Translations under genes and position numbers: made by a program
Shown here: in pieces, positions 1 to 5,939 of the stretch
Numbering within the stretch: position 1 is the stretch's first letter
Layout: every line of letters starts with the position of its first letter
The notes under the pieces: model-generated
Database searches by the model: none
What the model saw: the letters and a program-made list of their open reading frames with translations, nothing else
What the model was told of the DNA's origin: nothing
Assembly (NCBI GenBank): GCA_900769205.1
Contig: CAAGFS010000048.1
Location: forward strand, 1 to 10,818
Length of the DNA: 10,818 nucleotides
Direction of reading: 5' to 3'
Origin: Clostridia bacterium
GTDB taxonomy: Bacteria > Bacillota > Clostridia > Christensenellales > CAG-917

Positions 1-85
1 GTTCTCATCGCTCAATCGAAGACGGAATTGGAGTCGCAAGGCGACGACCGCTTGGAGCGCCGAGCTTGACGGAGCGTACAAGTGA

Positions 86-113
86 GCCGACGAGTGTTGT
101 TCTTTTCGTCGGC
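86..113. repeat. 8-bp perfect inverted repeat
   Basis: GCCGACGA at 86-93 is the exact reverse complement of TCGTCGGC at 106-113, with a 12-nt loop between them. No T-run follows the right arm on the + strand, so it is not a standard intrinsic terminator in that direction. It could be a transcript hairpin or a remnant of an interspersed palindromic repeat. Confidence 0.55.
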
Positions 114-182
114 GAACGAGTGGCATAATAAGAGAAATGCCCCTATCTATGCGAGTGCCGTAAGGAACGCAGTGACGGAATA

Positions 183-205
183 GCGATTGCTACGAAGTCA
201 ATCGC
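183..205. repeat. 7-bp perfect inverted repeat
   Basis: GCGATTG at 183-189 pairs with CAATCGC at 199-205 around a 9-nt loop. It is one of a run of hairpin-capable segments between 150 and 270. No function can be assigned from the sequence. Confidence 0.5.
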
Positions 206-215
206 GTCGTGTGTC

Positions 216-266
216 CCCACGCGGAGCGGACAACGTGGGTTCCCTGCGCTTGTCGCAAGGGGGAAC
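216..266. repeat. Two abutting inverted repeats
   Basis: CCCACG (216-221) pairs with CGTGGG (234-239). Immediately after it, GTTCCC (239-244) pairs with GGGAAC (261-266) and encloses a second pairing, TGCG (245-248) with CGCA (254-257). The two share base 239, so they could form back-to-back hairpins in RNA. The next bases are G-rich rather than T-rich, so they do not look like a terminator for + strand transcription. Confidence 0.5.
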
Positions 267-359
267 GTTGGTGGGGGAAACACGTGAGGAAGGGGGAAAA
301 TTGATAATAATCGTTTTTTGCACATAAGTGTATTTTAGTAAAGGAGCGGAGCGAAAAAA

Positions 360-418
360 CCTAGTTCGGCTCTCGGATATGCACGCTTTTGCGTGCGTGT
401 CCGTTGCCGAAACAACGG
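360..418. repeat. Three-tier hairpin element, copy A
   Basis: The element begins CCTAG and ends AACAACGG. The middle stem is TTCGGC (365-370) with GCCGAA (406-411). After an internal loop TCT/TT, an inner stem pairs 374-386 with 391-403, thirteen pairs including G-T wobbles, closed by a TTTT loop. The outermost pairing is only CC/GG (360-361 with 417-418). A second element with the same plan lies 201 nt downstream. It could be a structured RNA, a REP or MITE-like interspersed repeat, or both. It is not a clear terminator because no T-run follows. Confidence 0.65.
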
Positions 419-420
419 AG

Positions 421-552
421 AATAGTACGTGCGTGACAAGTGTGACGTAAGTAGAGCGCGGGGAAAAGCAAGCAGACAATCTCGCGGGACTGTGGCAGGA
501 GTTGCGTAATCCCTGCTTGATATGATAGCAGAGATTTTCTGCGCGGTAGTGG
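421..552. other. Spacer between the two hairpin elements
   Basis: No gene is supported in this interval. It has only weak pairings: TACGT/ACGTA (426-430 with 445-449), GCAGG/CCTGC (495-499 with 512-516) and GCAGA/TCTGC (528-532 with 538-542). It may be part of a larger repeat unit with the flanking hairpins, but no second copy of this spacer is visible in the window. Confidence 0.4.
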
Positions 553-627
553 CGGCAAAACCTAGTTTGGCTCTCCGCAATGGGCAGATGATTGCCCGTT
601 GCGGTTGCCAAAACAACGGTTTTGCCG
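553..627. repeat. Three-tier hairpin element, copy B
   Basis: This is the fuller copy. A 10-bp outer stem pairs CGGCAAAACC (553-562) with GGTTTTGCCG (618-627). The middle stem is TTTGGC (566-571) with GCCAAA (607-612). After an internal loop TCT/TT, the inner stem pairs 575-586 with 593-604, twelve pairs, closed by a 6-nt loop. Against copy A, the third middle-stem pair changes from C-G to T-A on both sides. The inner stem shares almost no sequence with A yet stays fully paired. This supports selection on, or a copying origin of, a folded structure. Confidence 0.7.
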
Positions 628-678
628 TGTGATACACCCGACCGCGTGGCACGCGCGATTATATTATCTATATATTTT

Positions 679-706
679 TTGTCATAACGATTTTTAACCA
701 TATATA
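679..706 (+). promoter_or_regulatory. Possible secondary sigma-A promoter
   Basis: TTGTCA (679-684) and TATATA (701-706) are separated by 16 nt in AT-rich DNA upstream of the rpsJ promoter. The match to the TTGACA/TATAAT consensus is moderate. Such matches arise easily in AT-rich sequence, so this is only a candidate. If used, it would add about 100 nt to the leader of the operon. Confidence 0.3.
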
Positions 707-777
707 CAAGATTTTGCGGTGTTTTCGGCAAAAAAAGCACAAGAGAAAAAAATATTGCGTTTTTCGCAAAAAATCGC

Positions 778-806
778 TTGACTTTGGTTTTCAAAAATTA
801 TATAGT
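778..806 (+). promoter_or_regulatory. Main candidate sigma-A promoter of the S10-spc operon
   Basis: A -35 box TTGACT (778-783) is followed after exactly 17 nt by a -10 box TATAGT (801-806). Each differs from the sigma-70/sigma-A consensus at one or two positions. The site is in AT-rich DNA about 100 nt before the first gene, and no other gene separates it from rpsJ. Transcription would be expected to start near 812-814 and give a leader of about 94 nt. The boxes and spacing are read directly; the start site is inferred. Confidence 0.7.
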
Positions 807-837
807 AAACGAGCGTGTCGAAAGGGATACGTGTTTT

Positions 838-854
838 CCGTCGCTTTGCGGCGG
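838..854 (+). promoter_or_regulatory. GC-rich hairpin in the rpsJ leader
   Basis: CCGTCGC (838-844) can pair with GCGGCGG (848-854) over seven base pairs, one of them G-T, with a TTT loop. It is followed by an A-rich run, not a T-run, so it is not an intrinsic terminator on the + strand. Leaders of ribosomal-protein operons are often binding sites for a product of the operon; L4 does this in E. coli. Whether this hairpin has such a role is unknown. Confidence 0.45.
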
Positions 855-887
855 GTAAAAAATATAAGACACACACGGACAAGTGTT

Positions 888-908
888 ATTATTTAGGAGG
901 CTAATAAT
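888..908 (+). promoter_or_regulatory. rpsJ ribosome-binding site with possible sequestering hairpin
   Basis: AGGAGG at 895-900, six bases before the ATG at 907, fixes the rpsJ start and excludes an upstream ATG at 883. The same segment can fold: ATTA (888-891) with TAAT (905-908) and TTAG (893-896) with CTAA (901-904), one bulged T, and the loop GAGG being the Shine-Dalgarno core. The stem is mostly A-T pairs and therefore weak, so it could at most modulate initiation. Confidence 0.5.
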
Positions 909-1215
909 GGCTGGACAAAAGATCAGAATTAAACTTAAGGCGTATGACCACAACCTTATCGACCTTTCTGCAGAGAAGATTGTTGAAACAGTCAAGAAGA
1001 CGGGTACGAAGGTTTCCGGTCCTATCCCCCTTCCCACGGAGAAGGAAATCATCACCATTTTGCGCGCTACTCACAAATACAAAGATAGCCGCGAACAATT
1101 TGAACTCAGAACACACAAGCGTTTGATCGACATCTACAATCCCACGAGCAAGACGGTTGATTCCTTGATGAAACTCGACCTGCCCGCCGGCGTTGATATT
1201 TCGATCAAGCTCTAA
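907..1215 (+). CDS. rpsJ: 30S ribosomal protein S10
   Basis: Small-subunit head protein that also serves as NusE, binding NusB and NusG to couple transcription with translation. The 102-residue product is the usual size and colinear with Bacillus-type S10: an N-terminal KIRIKLKAYDH strand, the exposed loop around THKYKDSREQFE (about residues 54-65), RTHKRLIDI, and a C-terminal LPAGVDISIKL. The loop, where changes in other bacteria affect tetracycline response, appears unaltered. The start at 907 is chosen over 883 because AGGAGG precedes it and the family begins M-A-x-Q-K-I-R. It is first in the operon and is followed by a 28-nt gap to rplC. Confidence 0.97.
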   Translation: MAGQKIRIKLKAYDHNLIDLSAEKIVETVKKTGTKVSGPIPLPTEKEIITILRATHKYKDSREQFELRTHKRLIDIYNPTSKTVDSLMKLDLPAGVDISIKL

Positions 1216-1243
1216 GCGTAAATAAAAGGAGGATGAACTTTAC

Positions 1244-1879
1244 ATGGATAAAGCAATCATCGGTAAGAAAATCGGCATGAGCCAAATCTTTACTGCGGAA
1301 GGCAAAGTGATCCCCGTGACGGTTGTCGAAGCGGGTCCCTGCCCGGTCGTGCAGATAAAGACCAAAGAGAACGATGGCTACGAAGCGATTCAAGTCGGCT
1401 TTGGCGCTATCAAGGAAACAAGAGTCAACAAACCCGTTGCCGGACACTTCAAGAAAGCGGGCGTGACTGTCAAAAAGTACCTTCGTGAATTCCGTTTCGC
1501 AAACTGTGCAAGCTACACGCTCGGACAGGAACTGACCTGCGACATGTTCAAAGAAGGCGACAAGGTTGACGTCACCGGCACTTCCAAAGGTCACGGATAT
1601 TCGGGCGTTATCCAAAGATGGAACTCTCAAAGAATCGGCAGCATGACGCACGGCACCGGTCCTATCCACAGAAGCGTGGGTTCCATGGGCGCTTGCTCCT
1701 CTCCGTCGAGAGTGTTCAAGAACAAGCACATGGCAGGACAATGGGGTCATGAAAAAGTGACCGTCCAGAATCTCACCGTCGCACGTGTTGACGCAGCGAG
1801 AAACCTTCTTCTCATCAAGGGTGCGGTTCCCGGTCCGAAGGGCGGAATCGTCGTGGTGAAGGAATCCATCAAGGGCTAA
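1244..1879 (+). CDS. rplC: 50S ribosomal protein L3
   Basis: Early-assembly 23S rRNA-binding protein whose long loop approaches the peptidyl-transferase centre. The 211-residue product starts with the family signature AIIGKKIGMSQIF and keeps the VTGTSKGHGYSGVIQRW segment, SPSRVFKNKHMAGQWGHEKV and the C-terminal LLLIKGAVPGPKGG. The loop reading THGTGPIHRSVGSMGACSS (about residues 133-151) differs from the Bacillus form and resembles a form I recall from other Clostridia. AGGAGG lies 11 nt upstream of the ATG. A different ATG directly after this site (1233) is out of frame. Confidence 0.97.
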   Translation: MDKAIIGKKIGMSQIFTAEGKVIPVTVVEAGPCPVVQIKTKENDGYEAIQVGFGAIKETRVNKPVAGHFKKAGVTVKKYLREFRFANCASYTLGQELTCDMFKEGDKVDVTGTSKGHGYSGVIQRWNSQRIGSMTHGTGPIHRSVGSMGACSSPSRVFKNKHMAGQWGHEKVTVQNLTVARVDAARNLLLIKGAVPGPKGGIVVVKESIKG

Positions 1880-1892
1880 GCGGAGGTAGAAT

Positions 1893-2513
1893 ATGAAACT
1901 GAATGTTTTGAATATGGCAGGCGGCAACGCCGGCACGATTGAAGTCAGCGATTCCATCTTTGCACGTGAGTACAACGAAGCACTCATCCATCAGGTTGTT
2001 GTTGCTCAACTCGCAAACAAGCGCCAAGGCACAATGAGCGCGTTGACGAGAACGGAAGTCCGCGGGGGTGGTTGCAAGCCCTACCGTCAAAAAGGCACCG
2101 GTCGCGCACGTCAAGGCTCAATCGTTGCTCCCCAATACGTTGGCGGCGGCGTCGTGTTCGCAAAGAAGCCGAGAGATTTCTCACAAAAGATCAACAAGAA
2201 TATGAAGACTGCGGCGTTCTATTCCGCACTTTCCGAAAAACTTCGTCAAAACGAAGTGGTGGTTCTCGACAAGTTTGCGCTTGCGGAAGCAAAGACCAAA
2301 CTGGTTGCAAACGCGGTGAAGGCGCTCGCACTCAACGGCAAAGTTCTCTTTGTGCTCGACGAGTACGATCAGGATGCGCTCAAAGCGAGCAAGAACATTC
2401 CCGCCGTTGACGTTTGCGAAGTCAGAACTCTCAGCGTGTACGACGTCGTGGCAACCAAAAACGTCGTCATCACGGTGGACGCATTGAAAAAACTTGAGGA
2501 GGCAGCACAATGA
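1893..2513 (+). CDS. rplD: 50S ribosomal protein L4
   Basis: Binds 23S rRNA domain I and sends an extended loop into the nascent-peptide exit tunnel. In E. coli it also represses its own S10 operon. The 206 residues are normal for the family. The tunnel loop is recognisable as EVRGGGCKPYRQKGTGRARQ followed by GSIVAPQYVGGGVVF; the common W-R of SPQWRGGG is Y-V here. The C-terminal half has the alpha/beta fold with LNGKVLFVLDE. GGAGGT at 1882-1887 precedes the ATG. The stop overlaps the rplW start as ATGA, indicating translational coupling. No L4-binding leader can be demonstrated. Confidence 0.97.
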   Translation: MKLNVLNMAGGNAGTIEVSDSIFAREYNEALIHQVVVAQLANKRQGTMSALTRTEVRGGGCKPYRQKGTGRARQGSIVAPQYVGGGVVFAKKPRDFSQKINKNMKTAAFYSALSEKLRQNEVVVLDKFALAEAKTKLVANAVKALALNGKVLFVLDEYDQDALKASKNIPAVDVCEVRTLSVYDVVATKNVVITVDALKKLEEAAQ

Positions 2514-2800
2514 CAGCATACGACATCATTATCGAGCCTATCCTTTCAGAAAAAAGTTATGATGGCATTGCCGCAAAGAGATACACGTTCAAAGTTGTGA
2601 AATCCGCAACCAAAACTCAGATCAAAGCGGCTGTTGAGCAAATCTTCGGCGTCAAAGTCGAAAAAGTCAACACATCCAACTACGACGGCAAAGTCAAGAG
2701 AATGGGCAGAAACGAAGGCAGACGCTCTGCGTTCAAGAAAGCCATCGTCACTTTGACCGCCGACAGTAAGGCAATCGAGTTCTTCGAGAGCTTGGCATAA
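2510..2800 (+). CDS. rplW: 50S ribosomal protein L23
   Basis: Lies at the polypeptide exit and is the docking site for trigger factor and the signal-recognition particle. The 96-residue product has the family opening DIIIEPILSEKSY, the segment YTFKVVKSATKTQIKAAVE and the FGVKVEKVNT strand, followed by the basic KRMGRNEGRRSAFKKA hairpin. The ATG overlaps the rplD stop by four bases. An AGGAGG (2497-2502) inside the rplD end serves it, so reinitiation after rplD is likely. Length and sequence are ordinary for Bacillota. Confidence 0.96.
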   Translation: MTAYDIIIEPILSEKSYDGIAAKRYTFKVVKSATKTQIKAAVEQIFGVKVEKVNTSNYDGKVKRMGRNEGRRSAFKKAIVTLTADSKAIEFFESLA

Positions 2801-2814
2801 GGAGAGTAAGCAAT

Positions 2815-3642
2815 ATGGCTATTAAGAAATATAAACCAACGTCTCCTGCACGCCGTTTTATGACGGTTTCCGCTTATGACGAGATCACAAGCACCACTCC
2901 CGAGCGTTCACTTTTGGTGTCACTCAACAAGAGCGGCGGAAGAAACTCGATGGGCAGAATCACCGTTCGTCACATCGGCGGCGGCAACAGAAACAAATAT
3001 CGTATCATCGACTACAAGCGCAACAAAGACGGTATCCCCGCAAAAGTCGCAACCATCGAATACGACCCCAACCGTTCCGCAAACATCGCGCTTCTGCACT
3101 ATGCAGACGGTGAAAAAGCGTACATTCTCGCTCCTTTGGGACTCAACGTCGGCGACGTTCTCGAAAGCGGTGAAAACGCGGACATCAAAGTGGGCAACGC
3201 GCTTCCGCTTTCCGCAATTCCCGTCGGTACGATGATCCACAACATCGAGTTGCAACCCGGCAACGGCGGAATCATCGCAAGAGCGGCAGGCAACGCGGCA
3301 CAACTTATGGCAAAAGAAGGCAAATACGCAATCGTGCGTATGCCCAGCGGCGAAATGAGATACATTCTCATCAACTGCAGAGCGACGGTCGGTCAGGTCG
3401 GCAATCTCGACCACGAAATCGTTCGCGTCGGCAAAGCGGGCAAGACTCGTCACATGGGCGTGCGTCCGACCGTCCGCGGCGTCGTTATGAACCCGAACGA
3501 TCACCCGCACGGCGGTGGTGAAGGTAAGTCCCCTGTCGGTATGCCGTCACCTGTCACTCCCTGGGGCAAACCTGCTCTCGGCTATAAGACCAGAAAGAAG
3601 AAGAACAAATCTAACAAGTTCATCATTAAGCGCGTGAACTAA
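2815..3642 (+). CDS. rplB: 50S ribosomal protein L2
   Basis: Highly conserved protein needed for subunit joining and peptidyl-transferase assembly. The product has 275 residues, the typical length. It starts AIKKYKPTSPARRFMTV, contains the RNA-binding GRITVRHIGGGNRNKYR (about residues 47-63), and keeps the invariant MNPNDHPHGGGEGKSPVG near residue 230, which contacts the 23S core, and TPWGKPALGYKTRKKKNKS at the basic C-terminus. The AAGGAG of its ribosome-binding site begins within the rplW stop codon (2799-2804). No unusual residue is seen at the conserved histidines. Confidence 0.98.
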   Translation: MAIKKYKPTSPARRFMTVSAYDEITSTTPERSLLVSLNKSGGRNSMGRITVRHIGGGNRNKYRIIDYKRNKDGIPAKVATIEYDPNRSANIALLHYADGEKAYILAPLGLNVGDVLESGENADIKVGNALPLSAIPVGTMIHNIELQPGNGGIIARAAGNAAQLMAKEGKYAIVRMPSGEMRYILINCRATVGQVGNLDHEIVRVGKAGKTRHMGVRPTVRGVVMNPNDHPHGGGEGKSPVGMPSPVTPWGKPALGYKTRKKKNKSNKFIIKRVN

Positions 3643-3654
3643 TCGGAGGACAAA

Positions 3655-3927
3655 ATGAGTAGAAGTGTTAAAAAAGGCCCGTACGTAGAGGAGCGCCTTA
3701 TGAACAGAATCAACGCTATGAACGCATCAGGTGAACGTCAATCCGTAAAAACCTGGTCGAGAAGTTCGACGATTTTCCCCGAGATGGTGGGCCACACGAT
3801 TGCAGTCCACAACGGAAAACAACACGTCCCCGTATATATCACTGAAGATATGGTCGGATGCAAGCTCGGCGAGTTTGCTCCCACGCGTACTTTCAGAGGC
3901 CACGCAGGCGCAAAGACCACGAAGTAA
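3655..3927 (+). CDS. rpsS: 30S ribosomal protein S19
   Basis: Head protein that forms a complex with S13 and contacts the A-site tRNA and the inter-subunit bridges. The 90-residue product is a textbook match: SRSVKKGPYVEERLMNRI, VKTWSRSSTIFPEMVGHTIAVHNGK, and the terminal LGEFAPTRTFRGHAG. The ribosome-binding site is CGGAGG at about 3644-3649. It ends in a tandem TAA-TAA stop, which is not seen at most genes of this operon. The next gene starts 14 nt later. Confidence 0.97.
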   Translation: MSRSVKKGPYVEERLMNRINAMNASGERQSVKTWSRSSTIFPEMVGHTIAVHNGKQHVPVYITEDMVGCKLGEFAPTRTFRGHAGAKTTK

Positions 3928-3941
3928 TAAGGAGAACAGCT

Positions 3942-4331
3942 ATGGCAACAAGAAGTAAACAAAAAGCCTTGGATCGTCAAGCAAAAGCGGATACAAGACC
4001 TTGTGCAACGGCCAAATTCGTCAGAATTTCTCCTTTCAAGGTCCGCATCGTGTTGGATATCATCAGAGGCAAATCGGTCACAGAAGCTCTCGCAATCCTT
4101 GAGAACACTCCCAAGGCTGCAAGCGAACCGCTCATCAAGCTGGTCAACAGCGCGGCGGCAAACGGCGAGAACAATCAGAATCTTGCAAGAAACGATATGT
4201 ACATCGCAGAGTGCTACGCAAACGAAGGTCCGACCTTGAAGCGTATCCAGGCAGTGTCCAAGGGCAGAGCGTATCGTATCAACAAGAGAACAAGTCACAT
4301 CACGGTCATTCTTGACACGGTGAAAGCGTAA
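3942..4331 (+). CDS. rplV: 50S ribosomal protein L22, N-terminally extended, divergent tunnel loop
   Basis: Contacts all domains of 23S rRNA; its beta-hairpin lines the exit-tunnel constriction with L4. The product is 129 residues against roughly 110-115 in most bacteria. The excess is a basic N-terminal segment of about 16-20 residues (MATRSKQKALDRQAK) before the family opening TAKFVRISPFKVRIVLDIIRG. The start at 3942 follows AAGGAG and lies after the rpsS stop; an open frame from 3858 inside rpsS is rejected. At the hairpin tip the usual R-x-R/M-P-R-A-x-G-R-A reads RIQAVSKGRA (residues 101-110), so the proline-arginine pair is missing. The C-terminal INKRTSHITVIL is standard. Confidence 0.96.
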   Translation: MATRSKQKALDRQAKADTRPCATAKFVRISPFKVRIVLDIIRGKSVTEALAILENTPKAASEPLIKLVNSAAANGENNQNLARNDMYIAECYANEGPTLKRIQAVSKGRAYRINKRTSHITVILDTVKA

Positions 4332-4344
4332 GGAGGTATATCAA

Positions 4345-5007
4345 ATGGGACAAAAGGTTGATCCAAACGGTCTTCGTACCGGCGTTATCAAGGCTTGGAA
4401 CTCCAAGTGGTATGCCGACAAGGCTCACTTTGCAGACAATATCGTCGAAGACAATAAAGTCCGCACGTTCATCAAGAAGAAATACTACGACACGGCAATT
4501 TCCAAGATAACCATCGAAAGAGCCGCTGACAAACTCGTTGTCGGCATCTACACGGCTCGCCCGGCAGTGCTCATCGGCAAACAAGGCGCAGGCGTTGAAG
4601 AAATCAAGAAAGAAGTTGAAAAACTTGTTTCCAGCGACAAGAAAGTCAGCATCAACATCATGGAAGTCAAGCACGCAGACGCAGACGCTCAACTCGTTGC
4701 GGAAAACATTGCAAAGCAACTGGAAGGACGCGCATCTTTCCGTCGCGCTATGAAGCAAGCAATGTCCAAGGCAATGAAAGCGGGCGCAAAGGGCGTCAAG
4801 ACAATGGTCAGCGGAAGACTTGACGGAGCGGAAATCGCAAGAAGCGAACAATATCGCGAAGGTTCCATTCCGCTTCAGACGCTCCGTGCCGACATCGATT
4901 ACGGCGTAGCGACCGCAAACACCACTTTCGGTGCAATCGGCGTGAAATGCTGGATCTACAAGGGTGAAATCCTTGGCAAAAATCCACTTGAAGGAGGAAA
5001 TCAATAA
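4345..5007 (+). CDS. rpsC: 30S ribosomal protein S3
   Basis: Part of the mRNA entry site, with helicase activity shared with S4 and S5. The 220 residues open with MGQKVDPNGLRTGVIKAWNS. They include a type-II KH domain whose GxxG loop is GKQG at residues 78-81 (ARPAVLIGKQGAGVEEI), and the C-terminal domain with VSGRLDGAEIARSEQYREG and LRADIDYG. The usual glycine in GRLGGAEIAR is D here. It is served by AAGGAGG at 4330-4336. The stop TAA shares its last base with the rplP ATG (TAATG), implying coupled termination and reinitiation. Confidence 0.97.
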   Translation: MGQKVDPNGLRTGVIKAWNSKWYADKAHFADNIVEDNKVRTFIKKKYYDTAISKITIERAADKLVVGIYTARPAVLIGKQGAGVEEIKKEVEKLVSSDKKVSINIMEVKHADADAQLVAENIAKQLEGRASFRRAMKQAMSKAMKAGAKGVKTMVSGRLDGAEIARSEQYREGSIPLQTLRADIDYGVATANTTFGAIGVKCWIYKGEILGKNPLEGGNQ

Positions 5008-5444
5008 TGTTAATGCCTAAACGCGTCAAAAGACGTCGCCAAATGCGTGGCAGAATGAAAGGCAAAGCAAACAAGGGCAACATCGTCGCATACGGCGAAT
5101 ACGGTCTTGTTTCGACAGAGCCGGGCTGGATTACCTCCAACCAAATCGAAGCAGCCCGTGTCGCTATGACGAGATATATCCGTCGTGGCGGACAAGTGTG
5201 GGTTGATATATTCCCTCATAAACCGGTGACGAAGAAGCCTGCCGAAACTCGTATGGGTTCAGGTAAAGGTTCTCCCGAATACTGGGTAGCAGTAGTCAAG
5301 CCGGGCCGTGTGATGTTTGAAATCGCAGGCATCGACGAAGCAGTAGCAAAAGAGGCACTCCGTCTTGCGGCAAACAAACTTCCCGTCAAGTGCAAGTTTG
5401 TAAGAGCCGAGGACGTCAACGGTGTCGAAGGCGGTGAACAATGA
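5007..5444 (+). CDS. rplP: 50S ribosomal protein L16
   Basis: Sits between the central protuberance and the peptidyl-transferase centre, where it helps position the A-site tRNA. The 145 residues start MLMPKRVKRRRQMRGRMKG, which matches the family start; a second in-frame ATG at 5013 would remove the conserved first two residues and is less likely. The ribosome-binding site AAGGAGG (4991-4997) is inside the end of rpsC. The conserved RMGSGKGSPEYWVAVVKPG is intact, including the arginine that is hydroxylated in E. coli L16. The stop overlaps rpmC as ATGA. Confidence 0.97.
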   Translation: MLMPKRVKRRRQMRGRMKGKANKGNIVAYGEYGLVSTEPGWITSNQIEAARVAMTRYIRRGGQVWVDIFPHKPVTKKPAETRMGSGKGSPEYWVAVVKPGRVMFEIAGIDEAVAKEALRLAANKLPVKCKFVRAEDVNGVEGGEQ

Positions 5445-5656
5445 AATCGAAACAAGTTTTGGAAATGACAGATAAAGAGTTGCAAACAAAACTCAACGAA
5501 TTGAAGTCGGAATTGTTTTTCCTCCGCTTCAAAAACGCCACCAATCAATTGACCAACCCCATGGTTCTGGTTGAAACAAGACGTGACATTGCCCGCATCA
5601 AGACTGTCATCCGTCAAAGAGAAATTGCTCGCGCAAAAGACGAAGCAAAGGGCTAA
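5441..5656 (+). CDS. rpmC: 50S ribosomal protein L29
   Basis: Small helical protein near the tunnel exit, next to L23. The 71 residues form two helices with the signature ELFFLRFKNATNQLTNP around residues 25-41, then VETRRDIARIKTVIRQRE. The length is slightly above the 60-68 common in the family because of a charged tail, RAKDEAKG. The start overlaps the rplP stop by four bases (ATGA). Unlike most genes here it has no full AGGAGG; the sequence just before it, GAAGGCGGTG, is a weaker site, so coupling to rplP probably matters. Confidence 0.95.
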   Translation: MKSKQVLEMTDKELQTKLNELKSELFFLRFKNATNQLTNPMVLVETRRDIARIKTVIRQREIARAKDEAKG

Positions 5657-5668
5657 TCGGAGGAACGT

Positions 5669-5926
5669 ATGGAAGAAAGAAATCTCAGAAAAGAAAGAGT
5701 CGGCATCGTCGTGAGCGACAAGATGGACAAGACCATCGTCGTCGCAGTCAGCGAACGCGTGAAACATCCGCTCTACAAGAAGATAGTCAACCGCACCAAG
5801 AAGTTCAAAGCGCATGACGAAAACAACGCATGCGGTATCGGCGACAAGGTGCTCATCGCAGAAACTCGTCCCCTTTCAAAGGACAAGTGCTGGAGACTCG
5901 TCGAAATAATCGAGAAAGCGAAATAA
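5669..5926 (+). CDS. rpsQ: 30S ribosomal protein S17
   Basis: Primary 16S rRNA-binding protein of the OB-fold class, needed early in 30S assembly. The 85-residue product has the family core RVGIVVSDKMDKTIVVAV, VKHPLYKKIVNRTKKFKAHDE and the C-terminal GDKVLIAETRPLSKDKCWRL. It begins with a short acidic-basic leader, MEERNLRKE, common in Bacillota. CGGAGG lies about 7 nt upstream. The coding stop TAA is followed at once by an in-frame TAG. Confidence 0.97.
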   Translation: MEERNLRKERVGIVVSDKMDKTIVVAVSERVKHPLYKKIVNRTKKFKAHDENNACGIGDKVLIAETRPLSKDKCWRLVEIIEKAK

Positions 5927-5939
5927 TAGGAGGAGCGCT

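Larger units (their letters stand above)
1..354. other. Non-coding, GC-rich stretch with clustered inverted repeats
   Basis: No reading frame here has a ribosome-binding site or resembles a known protein, and no tRNA or rRNA signature such as a GGTTCGAATCC-like T-arm is seen. The stretch is GC-rich and contains several short perfect inverted repeats, listed separately, some of them touching end to end. The motif GGAGCG or CGGAGCG recurs at about 54, 71, 221 and 343. It may be intergenic repeat DNA or the 3' flank of a gene lying left of the window. Its function is unknown. Confidence 0.6.

Noticed and set aside
360..627. Hairpins A and B as integron attC sites
   Set aside because: attC sites begin RYYYAAC and end GTTRRRY. 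Here the stem has the opposite arrangement (GTT at the 5' side and AAC at the 3' side), and there are no gene cassettes or integrase.
360..627. Hairpins A and B as intrinsic terminators, or as a CRISPR array
   Set aside because: Neither copy is followed by a run of at least six T on the + strand. There are only two non-identical copies 201 nt apart, with no regular repeat-spacer pattern.
198..794. Long open frame of 198 codons on the minus strand upstream of rpsJ
   Set aside because: It has no ribosome-binding site, and its translation runs through the inverted repeats and hairpins A and B. It gives a low-complexity, repeat-derived peptide without family resemblance, so it is almost certainly spurious, as are the shorter overlapping frames here.
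878..886. GACAAGTGT repeated at 435-443 and 878-886
   Set aside because: A shared 9-mer is expected by chance in about 900 bases, and there is no shared structure around it.
813..906. Known riboswitch, T-box or E. coli-type S10 leader
   Set aside because: No T-box sequence, specifier-loop layout or recognised riboswitch core was seen. The leader is too short and too different to claim the enterobacterial L4-binding leader.
1244..1879. Resistance mutations in L3, L4, S10 or S5
   Set aside because: The differences from Bacillus sequences look like lineage variation. No change at a classic resistance position could be asserted from this sequence alone.
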